From Thermofilum sp. (GTDB lineage Archaea; Thermoproteota; Thermoprotei; Thermofilales; Thermofilaceae): 64,000 nucleotides of DNA. The stretch lies in contig JAVYKX010000001.1 in the NCBI GenBank assembly GCA_038741495.1, positions 118,918-182,917 on the forward strand, given 5' to 3'. Positions within the stretch are counted from its first letter, which is position 1. Every line of letters begins with the position of its first letter. The notes under the pieces are model-generated. The model saw nothing but the letters and a program-made list of their open reading frames with translations. It was not told the origin of the DNA and ran no database searches. Shown here piece by piece: positions 24,561 through 32,774 of this stretch. The translations under genes and the position numbers were made by a program.

Positions 24561-25034
24561 TCACAGAAGGATCGTCACCGGGTTGAGCCCAGCCCTGCGG
24601 AAGGCTTCTTCAACTCTCGCCAACACATCCTCGCCTGCAGGCTTCCAGAGCAGGTGGGAGCGGCACCCTGAAGTGCAGTCAGAGCTCCCGAAGCCGGGAA
24701 GCGGGTGGGCGAAGCCTAGGTTCTCGAGGTGCGGTGTCAGCACGCACTCCCTCTCTCTAGTTTCCGCGAACACGATGCCCAGAGCTCTCGCGGCAGCAGT
24801 GAGCTGGTCGATATGCCACTTAACCTTCTTCTCGCGCCTCAAGTGCCTAAGCACCCGCGCTCTAACGCCGCCGGGCCCCCTTGCAGATCCAATGTAGACG
24901 TATATGCCCGGCGGGAGAGCTCCTCTCTCCCTGCCCATCGTGACTTCAAGTTCCTGCTGCAGCTCGAGAACGAGCGCGTAAACACCGCTCCTGTCAGTCA
25001 CCTGCGGTGCTGCGGACCGCGGTGAACTCTCCAT
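24561..25034 (-). CDS. DUF123 / GIY-YIG-like nuclease-family protein
   Basis: 157 residues. GIYVYIGSARGPGGVRARVLRH is the GIY-YIG-like core of the DUF123 family, followed by WHIDQLT and a C-terminal Cys-containing part (RECVLTPHLE, SDCTSGCRSHLL). Such proteins are common in archaea and appear fused to or near nucleases; their activity is not established. ATG 25034 has GGAGG nine bases upstream and overlaps the upstream 91-residue gene by 41 nt. Confidence 0.8.
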   Translation of the reverse strand: MESSPRSAAPQVTDRSGVYALVLELQQELEVTMGRERGALPPGIYVYIGSARGPGGVRARVLRHLRREKKVKWHIDQLTAAARALGIVFAETRERECVLTPHLENLGFAHPLPGFGSSDCTSGCRSHLLWKPAGEDVLARVEEAFRRAGLNPVTILL

Positions 25035-25269
25035 CGAAGCCAGCCTCCTTGAGCGATTCCCTCACCACCCCTAAGAGCTCCTCGCAGAAGCTGATGCAGT
25101 AGAGCGAGCTTTTCTTCTTCAGCGGCTCCAGGAGCAGGACCCCCGCGATCCTGCCACGCCACCCGAGGAGGAACTCGAACGCGTGCCACCTCACGTAAAC
25201 TCCCCTCCTTCTGAGAGCGTTTACCAGCTTCATTCTACGCTGAAGAGTCAGGCTCAAGAGGGCGCTCAC
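24994..25269 (-). CDS. hypothetical 91-residue protein
   Basis: A small, basic alpha/beta protein starting at GTG 25269. Motif-like segments are RRRGVYVRWHAFEFLLGW and YCISFCEELLG. It overlaps the DUF123 gene by 41 nt in another frame, so the two are probably translated from one message. No family was recognised. The composition is protein-like and no competing reading frame is better. Confidence 0.5.
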   Translation of the reverse strand: MSALLSLTLQRRMKLVNALRRRGVYVRWHAFEFLLGWRGRIAGVLLLEPLKKKSSLYCISFCEELLGVVRESLKEAGFDGEFTAVRSTAGD

Positions 25270-25322
25270 CTTCCCCGCTATTCAAGCGCTAGCAACAACA
25301 GCCCCCGGCTTAAGTCTATTTT

Positions 25323-26477
25323 GTGAACCCCTCGGAGTACTACCGTAACGCGCGCGTGCTGTCGGAGGTAGCGGACTTCCTGAAGGGCCGCTGGGTGGCT
25401 TTCCACTGCGAGAAGCAGCTTAAGGACGGTAGGCCCGTGCTTGTCCGCTACCACAGAGGTAGGCTGCTGAAGGCTTCAACCCCCGCAGAGCTCTCCGCTA
25501 TCATGCGGAAGCTAGCTCACTTGAGGCCCCGCGCCGTGTACGGGACTGCAAGCATCTACCAGAAGCTGGAGGCACCGGAGGATGTGAGGAGCATGGATCT
25601 CGTTGTGGCGAGAACGCTGACGTGGGACATCGACTCCACGCCAGAGCACTGGAGAGCTACGGTTGAAGCTGCTAGAACGGTAGTCGACGTGCTCGAGAGG
25701 CACGGTGTCGTCGAGAGCGTATGGCTGAAGTGGAGTGGGAGGGGTATGCACGTTCACGTGCACGAAGCCGCGCTAACTACAGACTTCCTCAAGAGGCGCG
25801 GGGTTCTCGACGCGACGTGGTCAGCGGTGCAGTATGTTGCGGATAAAGTCAGGGAGAAGATACTTGAGATCAACATCCGGCACGGTTCAAGCGTCAAGGT
25901 CGAGAACTTGATGGACCCGCAGAGAGTTTTCACCGCACCTCTAAGCCTGCACAGGCAGCTCGACTCCGCTTGCATCGCGTTGAAGCCAGAGAACCTGGAC
26001 TCGTTCGAGCCCGGGTGGGCGGACCCCAGAAGCCCAAAGCACGAGCCTGCTTGGAGGCGGCACGTGGAGGGCGAGGCTGAGAGCCTAGCTGAAGTGGCTC
26101 TGAGAGAGGTTGGCGGCTACCTGGGCCGGGGCAGGCGGCTCCAGGCTAGGTGGAGGCTCCTCGAGGAGAAGTTCTGGCAGGAACCGCTACCCGAGCGCGA
26201 GCCCGCGCCCGTGCTCGGAGATCTCGAAGTTAAGCCGAACATGTCTCCTGGGCCGCTGGAGGGCAGGGACTTGAGAGGCGATCCCTTCAAGGCGGTGCGC
26301 TTCCTTGAGGATGTTCTGGGGCACTTATCTCTCGGGAGAATAAGCAGGGAGAGAGCTTTCTCGCTGCTAAAAGCTACCGCTGAGGTTACGATCAAGGCTC
26401 AGGGTTACCGAGAGGAGGATGTGAGAAAGCTGGCTGAGCTGTACGGGAGAGTGCTGGAAAAGTTAAAAGAAAGTTAG
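25323..26477 (+). CDS. archaeo-eukaryotic primase (AEP) superfamily protein, PriS-like
   Basis: 384 residues. Three motifs of the AEP fold appear in order: TWDIDST near 100 (metal-binding D-x-D), WSGRGMHVHVHE near 140 (the SGxGxH motif), and FTAPLSLHRQLDS near 205 (the basic motif). The zinc-knuckle Cys/His set of classical archaeal PriS is absent, as only two Cys occur. It may therefore be a PriS paralogue or primase-polymerase-like repair enzyme. The helical C-terminal third has no recognised domain. GTG 25323 starts the frame and no clear TATA fits. A small RHH-like gene follows convergently. Confidence 0.65.
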   Translation: MNPSEYYRNARVLSEVADFLKGRWVAFHCEKQLKDGRPVLVRYHRGRLLKASTPAELSAIMRKLAHLRPRAVYGTASIYQKLEAPEDVRSMDLVVARTLTWDIDSTPEHWRATVEAARTVVDVLERHGVVESVWLKWSGRGMHVHVHEAALTTDFLKRRGVLDATWSAVQYVADKVREKILEINIRHGSSVKVENLMDPQRVFTAPLSLHRQLDSACIALKPENLDSFEPGWADPRSPKHEPAWRRHVEGEAESLAEVALREVGGYLGRGRRLQARWRLLEEKFWQEPLPEREPAPVLGDLEVKPNMSPGPLEGRDLRGDPFKAVRFLEDVLGHLSLGRISRERAFSLLKATAEVTIKAQGYREEDVRKLAELYGRVLEKLKES

Positions 26478-26499
26478 AGAAAGAAAGAGTAGCGGAGTT

Positions 26500-26679
26500 T
26501 TACTCTCCCCAGAACTCCTCGAATGTCGTTCGGGTCCTGTAGCCGGCTAGCGCGCCTCCAAGGTACTTCTCTAAAGCGACGTTCACGTGGTGCCCGATGT
26601 CGCCCATCTCGGCTAGCTTTGTGTAGAGGTCTTCGTAGATCTGTAGCCGCACTTCCACTAGCTTTCTGTCAAGGCCCAT
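26500..26679 (-). CDS. small ribbon-helix-helix-like protein
   Basis: 59 residues from ATG 26679. GTG 26697 is an alternative, but a TATA-like TTATTAA at 26707-26713 fits the ATG better. The segment LVEVRLQIYEDLYTKLAEMG resembles the strand plus first helix of RHH DNA-binding proteins, followed by a second helix HVNVALEKYL. It faces a 300-bp intergenic region containing two palindromes that could be its operators. It is convergent with the primase-like gene. Confidence 0.5.
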   Translation of the reverse strand: MGLDRKLVEVRLQIYEDLYTKLAEMGDIGHHVNVALEKYLGGALAGYRTRTTFEEFWGE

Positions 26680-26747
26680 TTTGATCAAAGACCGCACAAC
26701 TAACCTTTTATTAAGGGTTTCCCCTGACAGTTCTTTACTATAGGGCG

Positions 26748-26763
26748 ACGTAAAGCTTTACGT
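26748..26763. promoter_or_regulatory. perfect 16-bp palindrome
   Basis: ACGTAAAGCTTTACGT is fully self-complementary. It lies about 70 bp upstream of the RHH-like start and about 235 bp upstream of pyrF. It shares the TAAAG/CTTTA half-site with the second palindrome at 26831. Confidence 0.5.
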
Positions 26764-26830
26764 AAGGCAAAAATGGTGTTCGCCGCCTCTGCTCTCGGCT
26801 TAGAGGTTTTTTATCCATTTTCCGCCAGTG

Positions 26831-26851
26831 TAAAGGTAAATATTACCTTTA
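26831..26851. promoter_or_regulatory. 21-bp inverted repeat
   Basis: The arms TAAAGGTAA and TTACCTTTA are perfect 9-bp complements around ATA. The region is about 150 bp upstream of pyrF. The half-site TAAAG repeats that of the palindrome at 26748, suggesting one regulator. Confidence 0.5.
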
Positions 26852-26946
26852 AGAAGCGATTTTTCAGTAAAATTTCCATCAAGGTGCCAGGTTCCCGTTC
26901 GCTGCTTCTACCTTGCTGGAAAAAGTTTCTTTGCCCGGATGAGGAT

Positions 26947-26957
26947 TAGCTATTTAT
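26947..26957 (+). promoter_or_regulatory. TATA-like box of the pyr operon
   Basis: AGCTATTTAT is centred about 33 nt upstream of the TTG at 26986, predicting a leader of only about 6 nt. No other start-proximal AT element is present. Confidence 0.4.
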
Positions 26958-26985
26958 CCGCTCTGAGCGTTGCTAGACGTGGGTC

Positions 26986-27684
26986 TTGCCTTCCAAGTTG
27001 AAGAAGTTGGCTGCTGAGAAGGGTTCCAGAGTAATCCTCGCGCTAGACTACTACCCTCCGGGGAAGGACCCTCTAGACTTCTGGAGCCAGCTGCTAGACA
27101 GCGTAGACGACCTGCTCGCTGGCGTGAAGCTGGGGCTGCCCGCGCTCTTGTCTGTAGGGCCTGAAGGGCTGCGCGAGCTTGTGGAGAGCTTCAGCGACAG
27201 CAACTACTTCATCGCGGACTTCAAGTTAGCTGACATCGAGGATGTTGTGCGCACAGCCGCTCAGAGGATACTGAGGCTAGGCTTCGACGGGGCGATCGTG
27301 CATCTCTTCCCGATGTGCTACAGCAGGCTTGCGGAGAGGGAGGCGGGAAGGTCGCTGGACATCTTCGGCCTCGTCTCGATGAGCTGCCGCTCGCCGCTGA
27401 TGGACTTGCACCTTGAAGACCTTGTAGACTACGCTGTGAAGCTCGACCTCGCGGGCGTTGTTGTCGGAGCGACAAAGCCCGAGATTGTGAAGAGGGTGAG
27501 GGAGCTTCTAGGCCAGAGAGGCGTCATCCTGTCGCCAGGGGTCGGCGTTCAGGGTGCTGAGCCGGGGTCAGCGGTCAGAGCTGGCGCCGACTTCGAGATT
27601 CTAGGCAGGTCTGTTGCCGCTAGCCCCAGCCCGAGGCAAGCTCTGGAGAAGATTGTGAAAGCGTACCCCCTGCCGAGGTGGTAG
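26986..27684 (+). CDS. pyrF: orotidine 5'-phosphate decarboxylase
   Basis: The final step of UMP synthesis, decarboxylating OMP. The TIM-barrel motifs are ILALDYY at the first strand, ADFKLADIED with the catalytic Lys-Asp pair, and LSPGVGVQGAEPG binding phosphate. It has 232 residues. The start TTG 26986 is the first plausible codon below the TATA-like box. It is first gene of a seven-gene operon and overlaps pyrE by 7 nt. Confidence 0.93.
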   Translation: MPSKLKKLAAEKGSRVILALDYYPPGKDPLDFWSQLLDSVDDLLAGVKLGLPALLSVGPEGLRELVESFSDSNYFIADFKLADIEDVVRTAAQRILRLGFDGAIVHLFPMCYSRLAEREAGRSLDIFGLVSMSCRSPLMDLHLEDLVDYAVKLDLAGVVVGATKPEIVKRVRELLGQRGVILSPGVGVQGAEPGSAVRAGADFEILGRSVAASPSPRQALEKIVKAYPLPRW

Positions 27685-28214
27685 ACGTGTCTGTGGAGGA
27701 GCTGCTGTGGAGGATCGGGGTAGTGCAGAGGGGTTTGTTCAGGCTCACCTCCGGGAGGATCAGCGAAGTGTACGTAGACCTGAGGAAGCTGCCTTCCCAC
27801 CCCGCAGAGTTTAGGGCTATCGTCGGCGAGATGGCTAAGCTGGCTTCCGGCATCGGCGCTGACTACGTGTGCGGGATAGCGGTGGGCGGCTTACCGCTGG
27901 CTGCAGCTCTCGCCTACGAGCTGGGGAAGCCTCTCATCTACGTGAGGAAGGAGAGGAAGGAGCACGGCACGATGAAGCAGCTCGAAGGGGACTTCGAGAA
28001 GGGTGCTAAGGTTCTGCTGGTCGACGACGTTGCTACGACAGGCGGGACGCTGGCGGACACTTGCAGGATCCTGAGAGGTGAGGGGCTCCGCGTCGAGGAC
28101 GCTCTCGTGGTTGTCGACCGGCAGGAGGGCGCTGAGGAGGCTTTGCAGGCTCTCGGCGTGAAGCTCCGCAGCCTGACGACGCTGAAGAAGCTTCTCGAGG
28201 TGGGCGGGAGGTGA
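27678..28214 (+). CDS. pyrE: orotate phosphoribosyltransferase
   Basis: Joins orotate to PRPP to give OMP, the substrate of pyrF. The PRPP loop [13 protein letters not shown] is at about residues 112-124, and VRKERKEHG is the catalytic flexible-loop region. It has 178 residues, typical for archaea. GTG 27678 overlaps the pyrF stop, and its own end overlaps the pyrB start by four bases (GTGA). Confidence 0.93.
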   Translation: MVDVSVEELLWRIGVVQRGLFRLTSGRISEVYVDLRKLPSHPAEFRAIVGEMAKLASGIGADYVCGIAVGGLPLAAALAYELGKPLIYVRKERKEHGTMKQLEGDFEKGAKVLLVDDVATTGGTLADTCRILRGEGLRVEDALVVVDRQEGAEEALQALGVKLRSLTTLKKLLEVGGR

Positions 28215-29125
28215 AAGGGAGGGACGTGATCTCGATCTTAGACTTCGAGAGGCGCGAGCTAGAGCAGCTCTTCGAGCTCACCGACGAGATCCGCAGGAGC
28301 CCGCGCGCTTTCTCAGAGGAGCTGAAAGGCTACATAATGGCTACCGCTTTCTTCGAGCCCAGCACGAGAACAAGGCTGAGCTTCCAGACAGCGATGCTTA
28401 GGCTCGGCGGGTCTTACATAGACCTCGGCGAGCTCGAGAGGAGCTCTGTCGCGAAAGGCGAGAACTTCGCCGACACCATACGCATGCTAGACTCCTACGC
28501 TGACGTGATCGTCGTCAGGCACAGGCTTGAAGGCGCAGCTAGGTACGCGGGGGAGATCGCGGCAGCGCCTGTGATCAACGCTGGCGACGGGCGGAAGAAC
28601 CACCCGACTCAAGCGATGCTCGACCTCTACGCGGTCAGGACTCTCCAGGGAGGTATCGACGGCCTAGTCTACGGCGTGCTGGGGGACCTCAGGTTCGGCA
28701 GAGCTGCGGCGAGCTTCATCCTAGCGCTATCGCTCTTCAAGCCTTCGAAGATCTACCTGGTGTCGCCCCCGCTCCTCAGGGCGAGGCCGGAGGTGCTCGA
28801 GGTGCTTAAAGCTAGAGGGGTTGACTTCGAGGAGGTTGACAGCCTCGAGAAGGTTGTAGGGGAGCTCGACGTGCTCTACGTGACCAGGGTCCAGAAGGAG
28901 CGCTTCCCGGACCCTGCGGAGTACGAGAAGGTTAAAGGAAGCTACCTCGTGAGCTCCAGCACGTTGAGGCAAGCTAAGGAGAACCTTATCGTGCTTCACC
29001 CTCTGCCCAGGGTCGACGAGCTCGGCTTCGACCTCGACTCGACTAGGCACGCAAAGTACTTCGAGCAGGCAGCCTTAGGGGTCCCCGTGAGGATGGCGCT
29101 GCTGAAGCTGGTTCTGAAGGGGTGA
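28211..29125 (+). CDS. pyrB: aspartate carbamoyltransferase catalytic subunit
   Basis: Condenses carbamoyl phosphate and aspartate. The carbamoyl-phosphate loop [12 protein letters not shown], the [10 protein letters not shown] segment and the C-terminal LHPLPRVDE are all present. It has 304 residues. GTG 28211 overlaps pyrE by four bases. The regulatory-chain gene pyrI follows with another four-base overlap, so a classical PyrB/PyrI holoenzyme is expected. Confidence 0.95.
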   Translation: MKGRDVISILDFERRELEQLFELTDEIRRSPRAFSEELKGYIMATAFFEPSTRTRLSFQTAMLRLGGSYIDLGELERSSVAKGENFADTIRMLDSYADVIVVRHRLEGAARYAGEIAAAPVINAGDGRKNHPTQAMLDLYAVRTLQGGIDGLVYGVLGDLRFGRAAASFILALSLFKPSKIYLVSPPLLRARPEVLEVLKARGVDFEEVDSLEKVVGELDVLYVTRVQKERFPDPAEYEKVKGSYLVSSSTLRQAKENLIVLHPLPRVDELGFDLDSTRHAKYFEQAALGVPVRMALLKLVLKG

Positions 29126-29607
29126 TCGGGATGCACGCGGAGGAAAGCCTTCTCGTGAGGAAAATCCGCGAGGGCACGGTAATAGACCACATCCCAGCCG
29201 GCAGAGCGCTCGACGTGCTAAAGATCCTGGGGCTGACGGGCGAGGAGGGCTACACGATCGCGATCGTGATGAACGTTCCTAGCGGGAAGCTCGGGAAGAA
29301 GGACATCGTGAAGGTGGAGGGCAGGTTCCTCAGCCCTGAGGAAGTGAACGAGATCGCTCTGATCGCGCCTACAGCGACGATAAACATCGTGAGAGACTAC
29401 GCGGTCACGCTGAAGAGGAGGGTGGAGGTCCCGGCCGTCATCGAGGGGCTGCTCCGCTGCCCCAACCCTAGCTGCATCACTAACTCGCCTCGGGAGCCGC
29501 TCAAGCCGAGGTTCGAGCTCTTGTCGAGGATGCCCCTGAGGTTCAGGTGCAGCTACTGCGGGGACGAGCTCTCGGAGAGAGATATCGCAAAGCAGCTAGC
29601 TGGTTAG
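29122..29607 (+). CDS. pyrI: aspartate carbamoyltransferase regulatory subunit
   Basis: Binds CTP/ATP and tunes PyrB. The nucleotide-binding N-terminal domain contains [16 protein letters not shown]. The zinc domain has CPNPSC and, 27 residues on, CSYC, the four structural Cys. It has 161 residues from GTG 29122, which overlaps pyrB by four bases; ATG 29131 is an equally plausible start. The gene ends two bases before pyrK. Confidence 0.93.
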   Translation: MIGMHAEESLLVRKIREGTVIDHIPAGRALDVLKILGLTGEEGYTIAIVMNVPSGKLGKKDIVKVEGRFLSPEEVNEIALIAPTATINIVRDYAVTLKRRVEVPAVIEGLLRCPNPSCITNSPREPLKPRFELLSRMPLRFRCSYCGDELSERDIAKQLAG

Positions 29608-29609
29608 CT

Positions 29610-30398
29610 ATGCACAAGAGAGGGCGAGTGGTCGGCGCTAGCTTAGCGTGCGAGCAGGTGATGGAGCTCAAAGTAGAGGTCGATCTCCCTCAGCCGACAC
29701 CCGGGCAGTTCGTGATGCTCTGGGTTCCCGGAGTGGGAGAAGTACCGATGAGCATCGCCGACTACGAGGAAGGCCTGCTAAGGCTTTTCATCACGAAGAG
29801 AGGGTTAGTCACCAGCTACATCCACGAGCGCGCGAAGCCCGGCTGGGAGGTCTTCGTCCGGGGGCCCTACGGGCGCGGCTTCACGATCCCAGCGGGTGGG
29901 CGGGTGCTGCTGGTAGGCGGAGGCACGGGCGCTGCCCCGCTCCACTTCCTCGCCAAGCTGGCTAGGGGTGCGGAGTGCGTTGCGGCGCTGGGCTTCAAGT
30001 CCTCAAAACACGTGCTGCTGCTGGAGGATATCGGGAAGTACTGCAGAGTTCACGTGGCGACCGACGACGGTAGCGCTGGCTTTGCAGGGCCTGTCCATAA
30101 GCTGGCCGAGAGCCTTCTGGCCTCGGAAAGCTTCTCGAAACTCTACACGTGCGGGCCTGAACCCATGATTGCAGAGCTGCTTCGGCTCGCGGAGGAGGCG
30201 GGTATCCCGCTGGAGGCTTCCCTGGAGAGGTACATGCGCTGCGCAGTAGGCGTGTGCGGCAGCTGCGTGCTAGACCCTCTCGGCCTCAGAGTCTGCAGGG
30301 ACGGTCCCGTCTTCGACGGGGATACGCTGCGCGGGGTTTGGGACCTGGGTAGGTGGTGGAGGGGGGCTGACGGCAGCAAGGTTCCGCTCAAGGCCTAG
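29610..30398 (+). CDS. pyrK: dihydroorotate dehydrogenase electron-transfer subunit (PyrK-like)
   Basis: A ferredoxin-reductase-like flavoprotein that passes electrons from PyrD to NAD or another acceptor. A FAD-binding barrel and a nucleotide motif VLLVGGGTGAAPLHF are followed by the C-terminal [2Fe-2S] cluster MRCAVGVCGSC with a fourth Cys in RVCRDGP. ATG 29610 follows pyrI by two bases and gives 262 residues; longer in-frame readings would run into pyrI. The pair with class 1B-like PyrD in the same operon supports the call. Confidence 0.9.
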   Translation: MHKRGRVVGASLACEQVMELKVEVDLPQPTPGQFVMLWVPGVGEVPMSIADYEEGLLRLFITKRGLVTSYIHERAKPGWEVFVRGPYGRGFTIPAGGRVLLVGGGTGAAPLHFLAKLARGAECVAALGFKSSKHVLLLEDIGKYCRVHVATDDGSAGFAGPVHKLAESLLASESFSKLYTCGPEPMIAELLRLAEEAGIPLEASLERYMRCAVGVCGSCVLDPLGLRVCRDGPVFDGDTLRGVWDLGRWWRGADGSKVPLKA

Positions 30399-30400
30399 GG

Positions 30401-31696
30401 GTGACCGGCTTGAGGAGAGTAGACCTACTGCTGGTGGGCAGGGCTTACGTTGATGGCTCGCTGGAGGAGGTCGCTGTCGCCGTCGATGGCGGGAGAGTGG
30501 TGGCGGTCACGCGGCCCCCTCTAGCACCTCTGGCTGAGAAGAAGCTGGAGCTCGGAGCGAGCGCTATCCTTCTCCCAGGCATGGTCGATATTCACGTGCA
30601 CATGCGCGAGCCGGGCCTGGAGTACAAGGAGGACTGGAGGACTGGCAGCATGGCTGCCGCTAAGGGAGGGGTAACCTGCGTGTTCGACATGCCTAACAAC
30701 AGCCCGCCCGCTAACACCTGCGAGAGGCTGAGGGAGAAGTTTTCCCGCGCTTCTGCGAAATCGCTGGTAGACTTCGGCTTCTACGCCGGCTTCAGCCCGA
30801 ACCTGGAGGGGCTCGCCGGCTGCCCCGAGCTCTTCCTCGGCTTAAAGCTCTACCCCGAGGACCTCTTCCACGAGAAGTCGCCCGACGCCTTCGCGCTGGC
30901 AGCCAAGCTTGGGAAACCGGTGGTCGTGCACGCGGAGGACCCCAGCCGCTTCAAGCCTTCAGATATCCACTCCGAGGCGCGCCCTCCCGAAGCTGAGCTC
31001 TCCGCAGCTAGGCACGCGATCCTGCTGGCGGCGAGGACGGGAGCCTGGCTGCACCTCACTCACGTCAGCACGGGGGCTGTCCTCAGAGAGGCTCTCGCGG
31101 CGAGAGTTTCCCTGAGCGTCACCACCGACGTGACACCGCACCACATGCTGCTCAACGAGTCCCTGTACAGGGGGCGCGCCGCGGGTCTAGCTAAGGTGAA
31201 CCCGCCGCTCCGCGGCGAGGAGGACAGGAGGGACGTCTACGAGGCTGCGCGGAAACTCGCTGTAGACGCTGTAGCGACGGATCACGCGCCGCATTCGCTT
31301 GACGAGAAAGTCTCACCGAGCCCTCCTCCCGGCTTCCCCGGCCTGGAGATCGCGCTTCACCTCCTCTTAAGGGAGATCCTGGAGGGGAGGTTCCCGCTGA
31401 GGGCTCTCGACCTCTACAGCAGGAGGCCGTCCGAGCTGTTCGGGGTGAGGAAGGGGGTTATCGCACCCGGCTTCGACGCGGACTTCGTAGTAGTCGAGAA
31501 GTCCGAGTGGGTTGTAAAAGGCAGCGACTTCGCTTCTAAGGCGAAGTACACGCCCTTCGAAGGCATCGTTCTGAGGACGAAAACCGCCATGACCTTTGTG
31601 AGAGGGCAGCTAGTCTACAGAAACGGCGAGTTCCACGAGGGTGCCTGGGGCAGTCTCGTCAGGCCCGGGCTGGGAAGGGGGTGGCAGCTTGACTAG
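30401..31696 (+). CDS. pyrC: dihydroorotase, class I
   Basis: Cyclises carbamoyl aspartate to dihydroorotate. It is an amidohydrolase of 431 residues with the metal motif DIHVHMREPG, the GLKLYPED region holding the usual carboxylated Lys, LTHVSTG, TPHH and ATDHAPHS. GTG 30401 lies two bases after pyrK. It overlaps pyrD by eight bases. Confidence 0.93.
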   Translation: MTGLRRVDLLLVGRAYVDGSLEEVAVAVDGGRVVAVTRPPLAPLAEKKLELGASAILLPGMVDIHVHMREPGLEYKEDWRTGSMAAAKGGVTCVFDMPNNSPPANTCERLREKFSRASAKSLVDFGFYAGFSPNLEGLAGCPELFLGLKLYPEDLFHEKSPDAFALAAKLGKPVVVHAEDPSRFKPSDIHSEARPPEAELSAARHAILLAARTGAWLHLTHVSTGAVLREALAARVSLSVTTDVTPHHMLLNESLYRGRAAGLAKVNPPLRGEEDRRDVYEAARKLAVDAVATDHAPHSLDEKVSPSPPPGFPGLEIALHLLLREILEGRFPLRALDLYSRRPSELFGVRKGVIAPGFDADFVVVEKSEWVVKGSDFASKAKYTPFEGIVLRTKTAMTFVRGQLVYRNGEFHEGAWGSLVRPGLGRGWQLD

Positions 31697-32600
31697 CCTG
31701 GAGGTTAGCCTCGCCGGGCTCAAGCTGCGCAACCCTACAGTGCTCGCCTCGGGCATCTTAGGCGTCAGCCTAGGCTCTGCGAGGCGCGTGGAGAGCGCGG
31801 GCGCAGGGGCTTTCACCACGAAAACCATCACGAAGGAGCCGAGGAGAGGCTACTTCAACCCGACTTTCGTCGCCACAGAGCACGGCTACCTCAACGCTGT
31901 GGGGCTGGCGAACCCGGGTATCGAGCACTTCTGCAGCGAGCTCCGCGAGATCGTGAAGAGCTTAAGCATCCCAGTGCTGCTTAGCGCAGGCGGCTGGTCA
32001 GGAGAAGAGCTCGTCGAGGTTGCTAAGCGCGGGCTAGAGTGCGGTGCTCACGCCGTAGAGCTTAACGTGTCCTGCCCCCACGTGAAAGGCATGGGAGTAG
32101 AGCTCGGCCACAACGTGGAAGAGGTAGTGGAGGCTGTGCGCCAGATCAGGAGCGCTGGAGGCCGCGTCTTCGTGAAGCTCTCAGTGCACCACAACTACCT
32201 CAAGCTCGCCGAAGCGGTCGTCGACGCCGGGGCGAGCGGGCTCACCGCGATCAACACGGTTAGAGGGATGGCGATCGACATATACGCTCGGAAGCCGGTG
32301 CTCTCCAACGTCTACGGGGGTTACAGCGGCCCCGCGATAAGGCCCATCGCCGTCAGAGTAGTGTACGAGCTCTACGAGCACTTCCCAGAAACCCCGATAA
32401 TCGGCGTCGGCGGCGTGGACAGCTGGGAGGGAGCGGTCGAGATGCTCCTCGCAGGGGCTACAGCGGTCGGCGTAGGGTCTGCTATCGCCCTTAAGGACCT
32501 CGAGATCTTCCGGGAGATCGCGGAAGGGCTGAGAAAGTACCTTGAAAGCGAAGGCTTCAGCTCGGTGAAGGAGCTCGTAGGGCTAGCGCACCGACGCTAA
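31689..32600 (+). CDS. pyrD: dihydroorotate dehydrogenase, class 1B-like
   Basis: Oxidises dihydroorotate to orotate with FMN. The catalytic base is Cys in LNVSCPHVKG, as in class 1B enzymes that need PyrK. GLANPG and GVGGVDSWEGAVEML are FMN/phosphate-binding segments. TTG 31689 gives 303 residues and aligns with the family N-terminus LEVSLAGLKLRNP; a longer frame would add a Gly-rich leader from within pyrC. It is the last gene of the pyr operon, and a C/D-box sRNA candidate begins 32 nt downstream. Confidence 0.92.
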   Translation: MTSLEVSLAGLKLRNPTVLASGILGVSLGSARRVESAGAGAFTTKTITKEPRRGYFNPTFVATEHGYLNAVGLANPGIEHFCSELREIVKSLSIPVLLSAGGWSGEELVEVAKRGLECGAHAVELNVSCPHVKGMGVELGHNVEEVVEAVRQIRSAGGRVFVKLSVHHNYLKLAEAVVDAGASGLTAINTVRGMAIDIYARKPVLSNVYGGYSGPAIRPIAVRVVYELYEHFPETPIIGVGGVDSWEGAVEMLLAGATAVGVGSAIALKDLEIFREIAEGLRKYLESEGFSSVKELVGLAHRR

Positions 32601-32631
32601 CTCTTTAACGCTCACCCGCGCTCTAACCCGG

Positions 32632-32683
32632 GATGAAGAGACTACGGGGGCCTGAGTAGTGAAGAAACGTCCCGAACACTGAC
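32632..32683 (+). ncRNA. C/D-box sRNA candidate 2
   Basis: C-like box ATGAAGA (32633-32639), 12-nt guide, D' CTGA (32652-32655), four bases, C' TGAAGA (32660-32665), 13-nt guide, D CTGA (32679-32682). Flanking GG and CC can pair as a minimal terminal stem. The spacing equals that of the other two candidates. The C box has A where T is usual, which weakens it. It lies in the gap after pyrD. Confidence 0.55.
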
Positions 32684-32774
32684 CGCCCTCGAGCGAGTGG
32701 AGGAAGATTCCCGCGAGTACCCCGCTAGGTGGGCGCTCGCCCCCGCTTCGAACATCTTTTGATGGGGCGCGGCG

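Larger units (their letters stand above)
26680..26985. other. AT-rich intergenic region with palindromes
   Basis: This is about 300 bp between the RHH-like gene and the pyr operon, long for this compact genome. It contains the palindromes at 26748-26763 and 26831-26851, T-rich tracts near 26807-26830, and the pyr promoter near 26947-26957. No open frame of note and no tRNA or C/D-box pattern was found. Confidence 0.6.
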
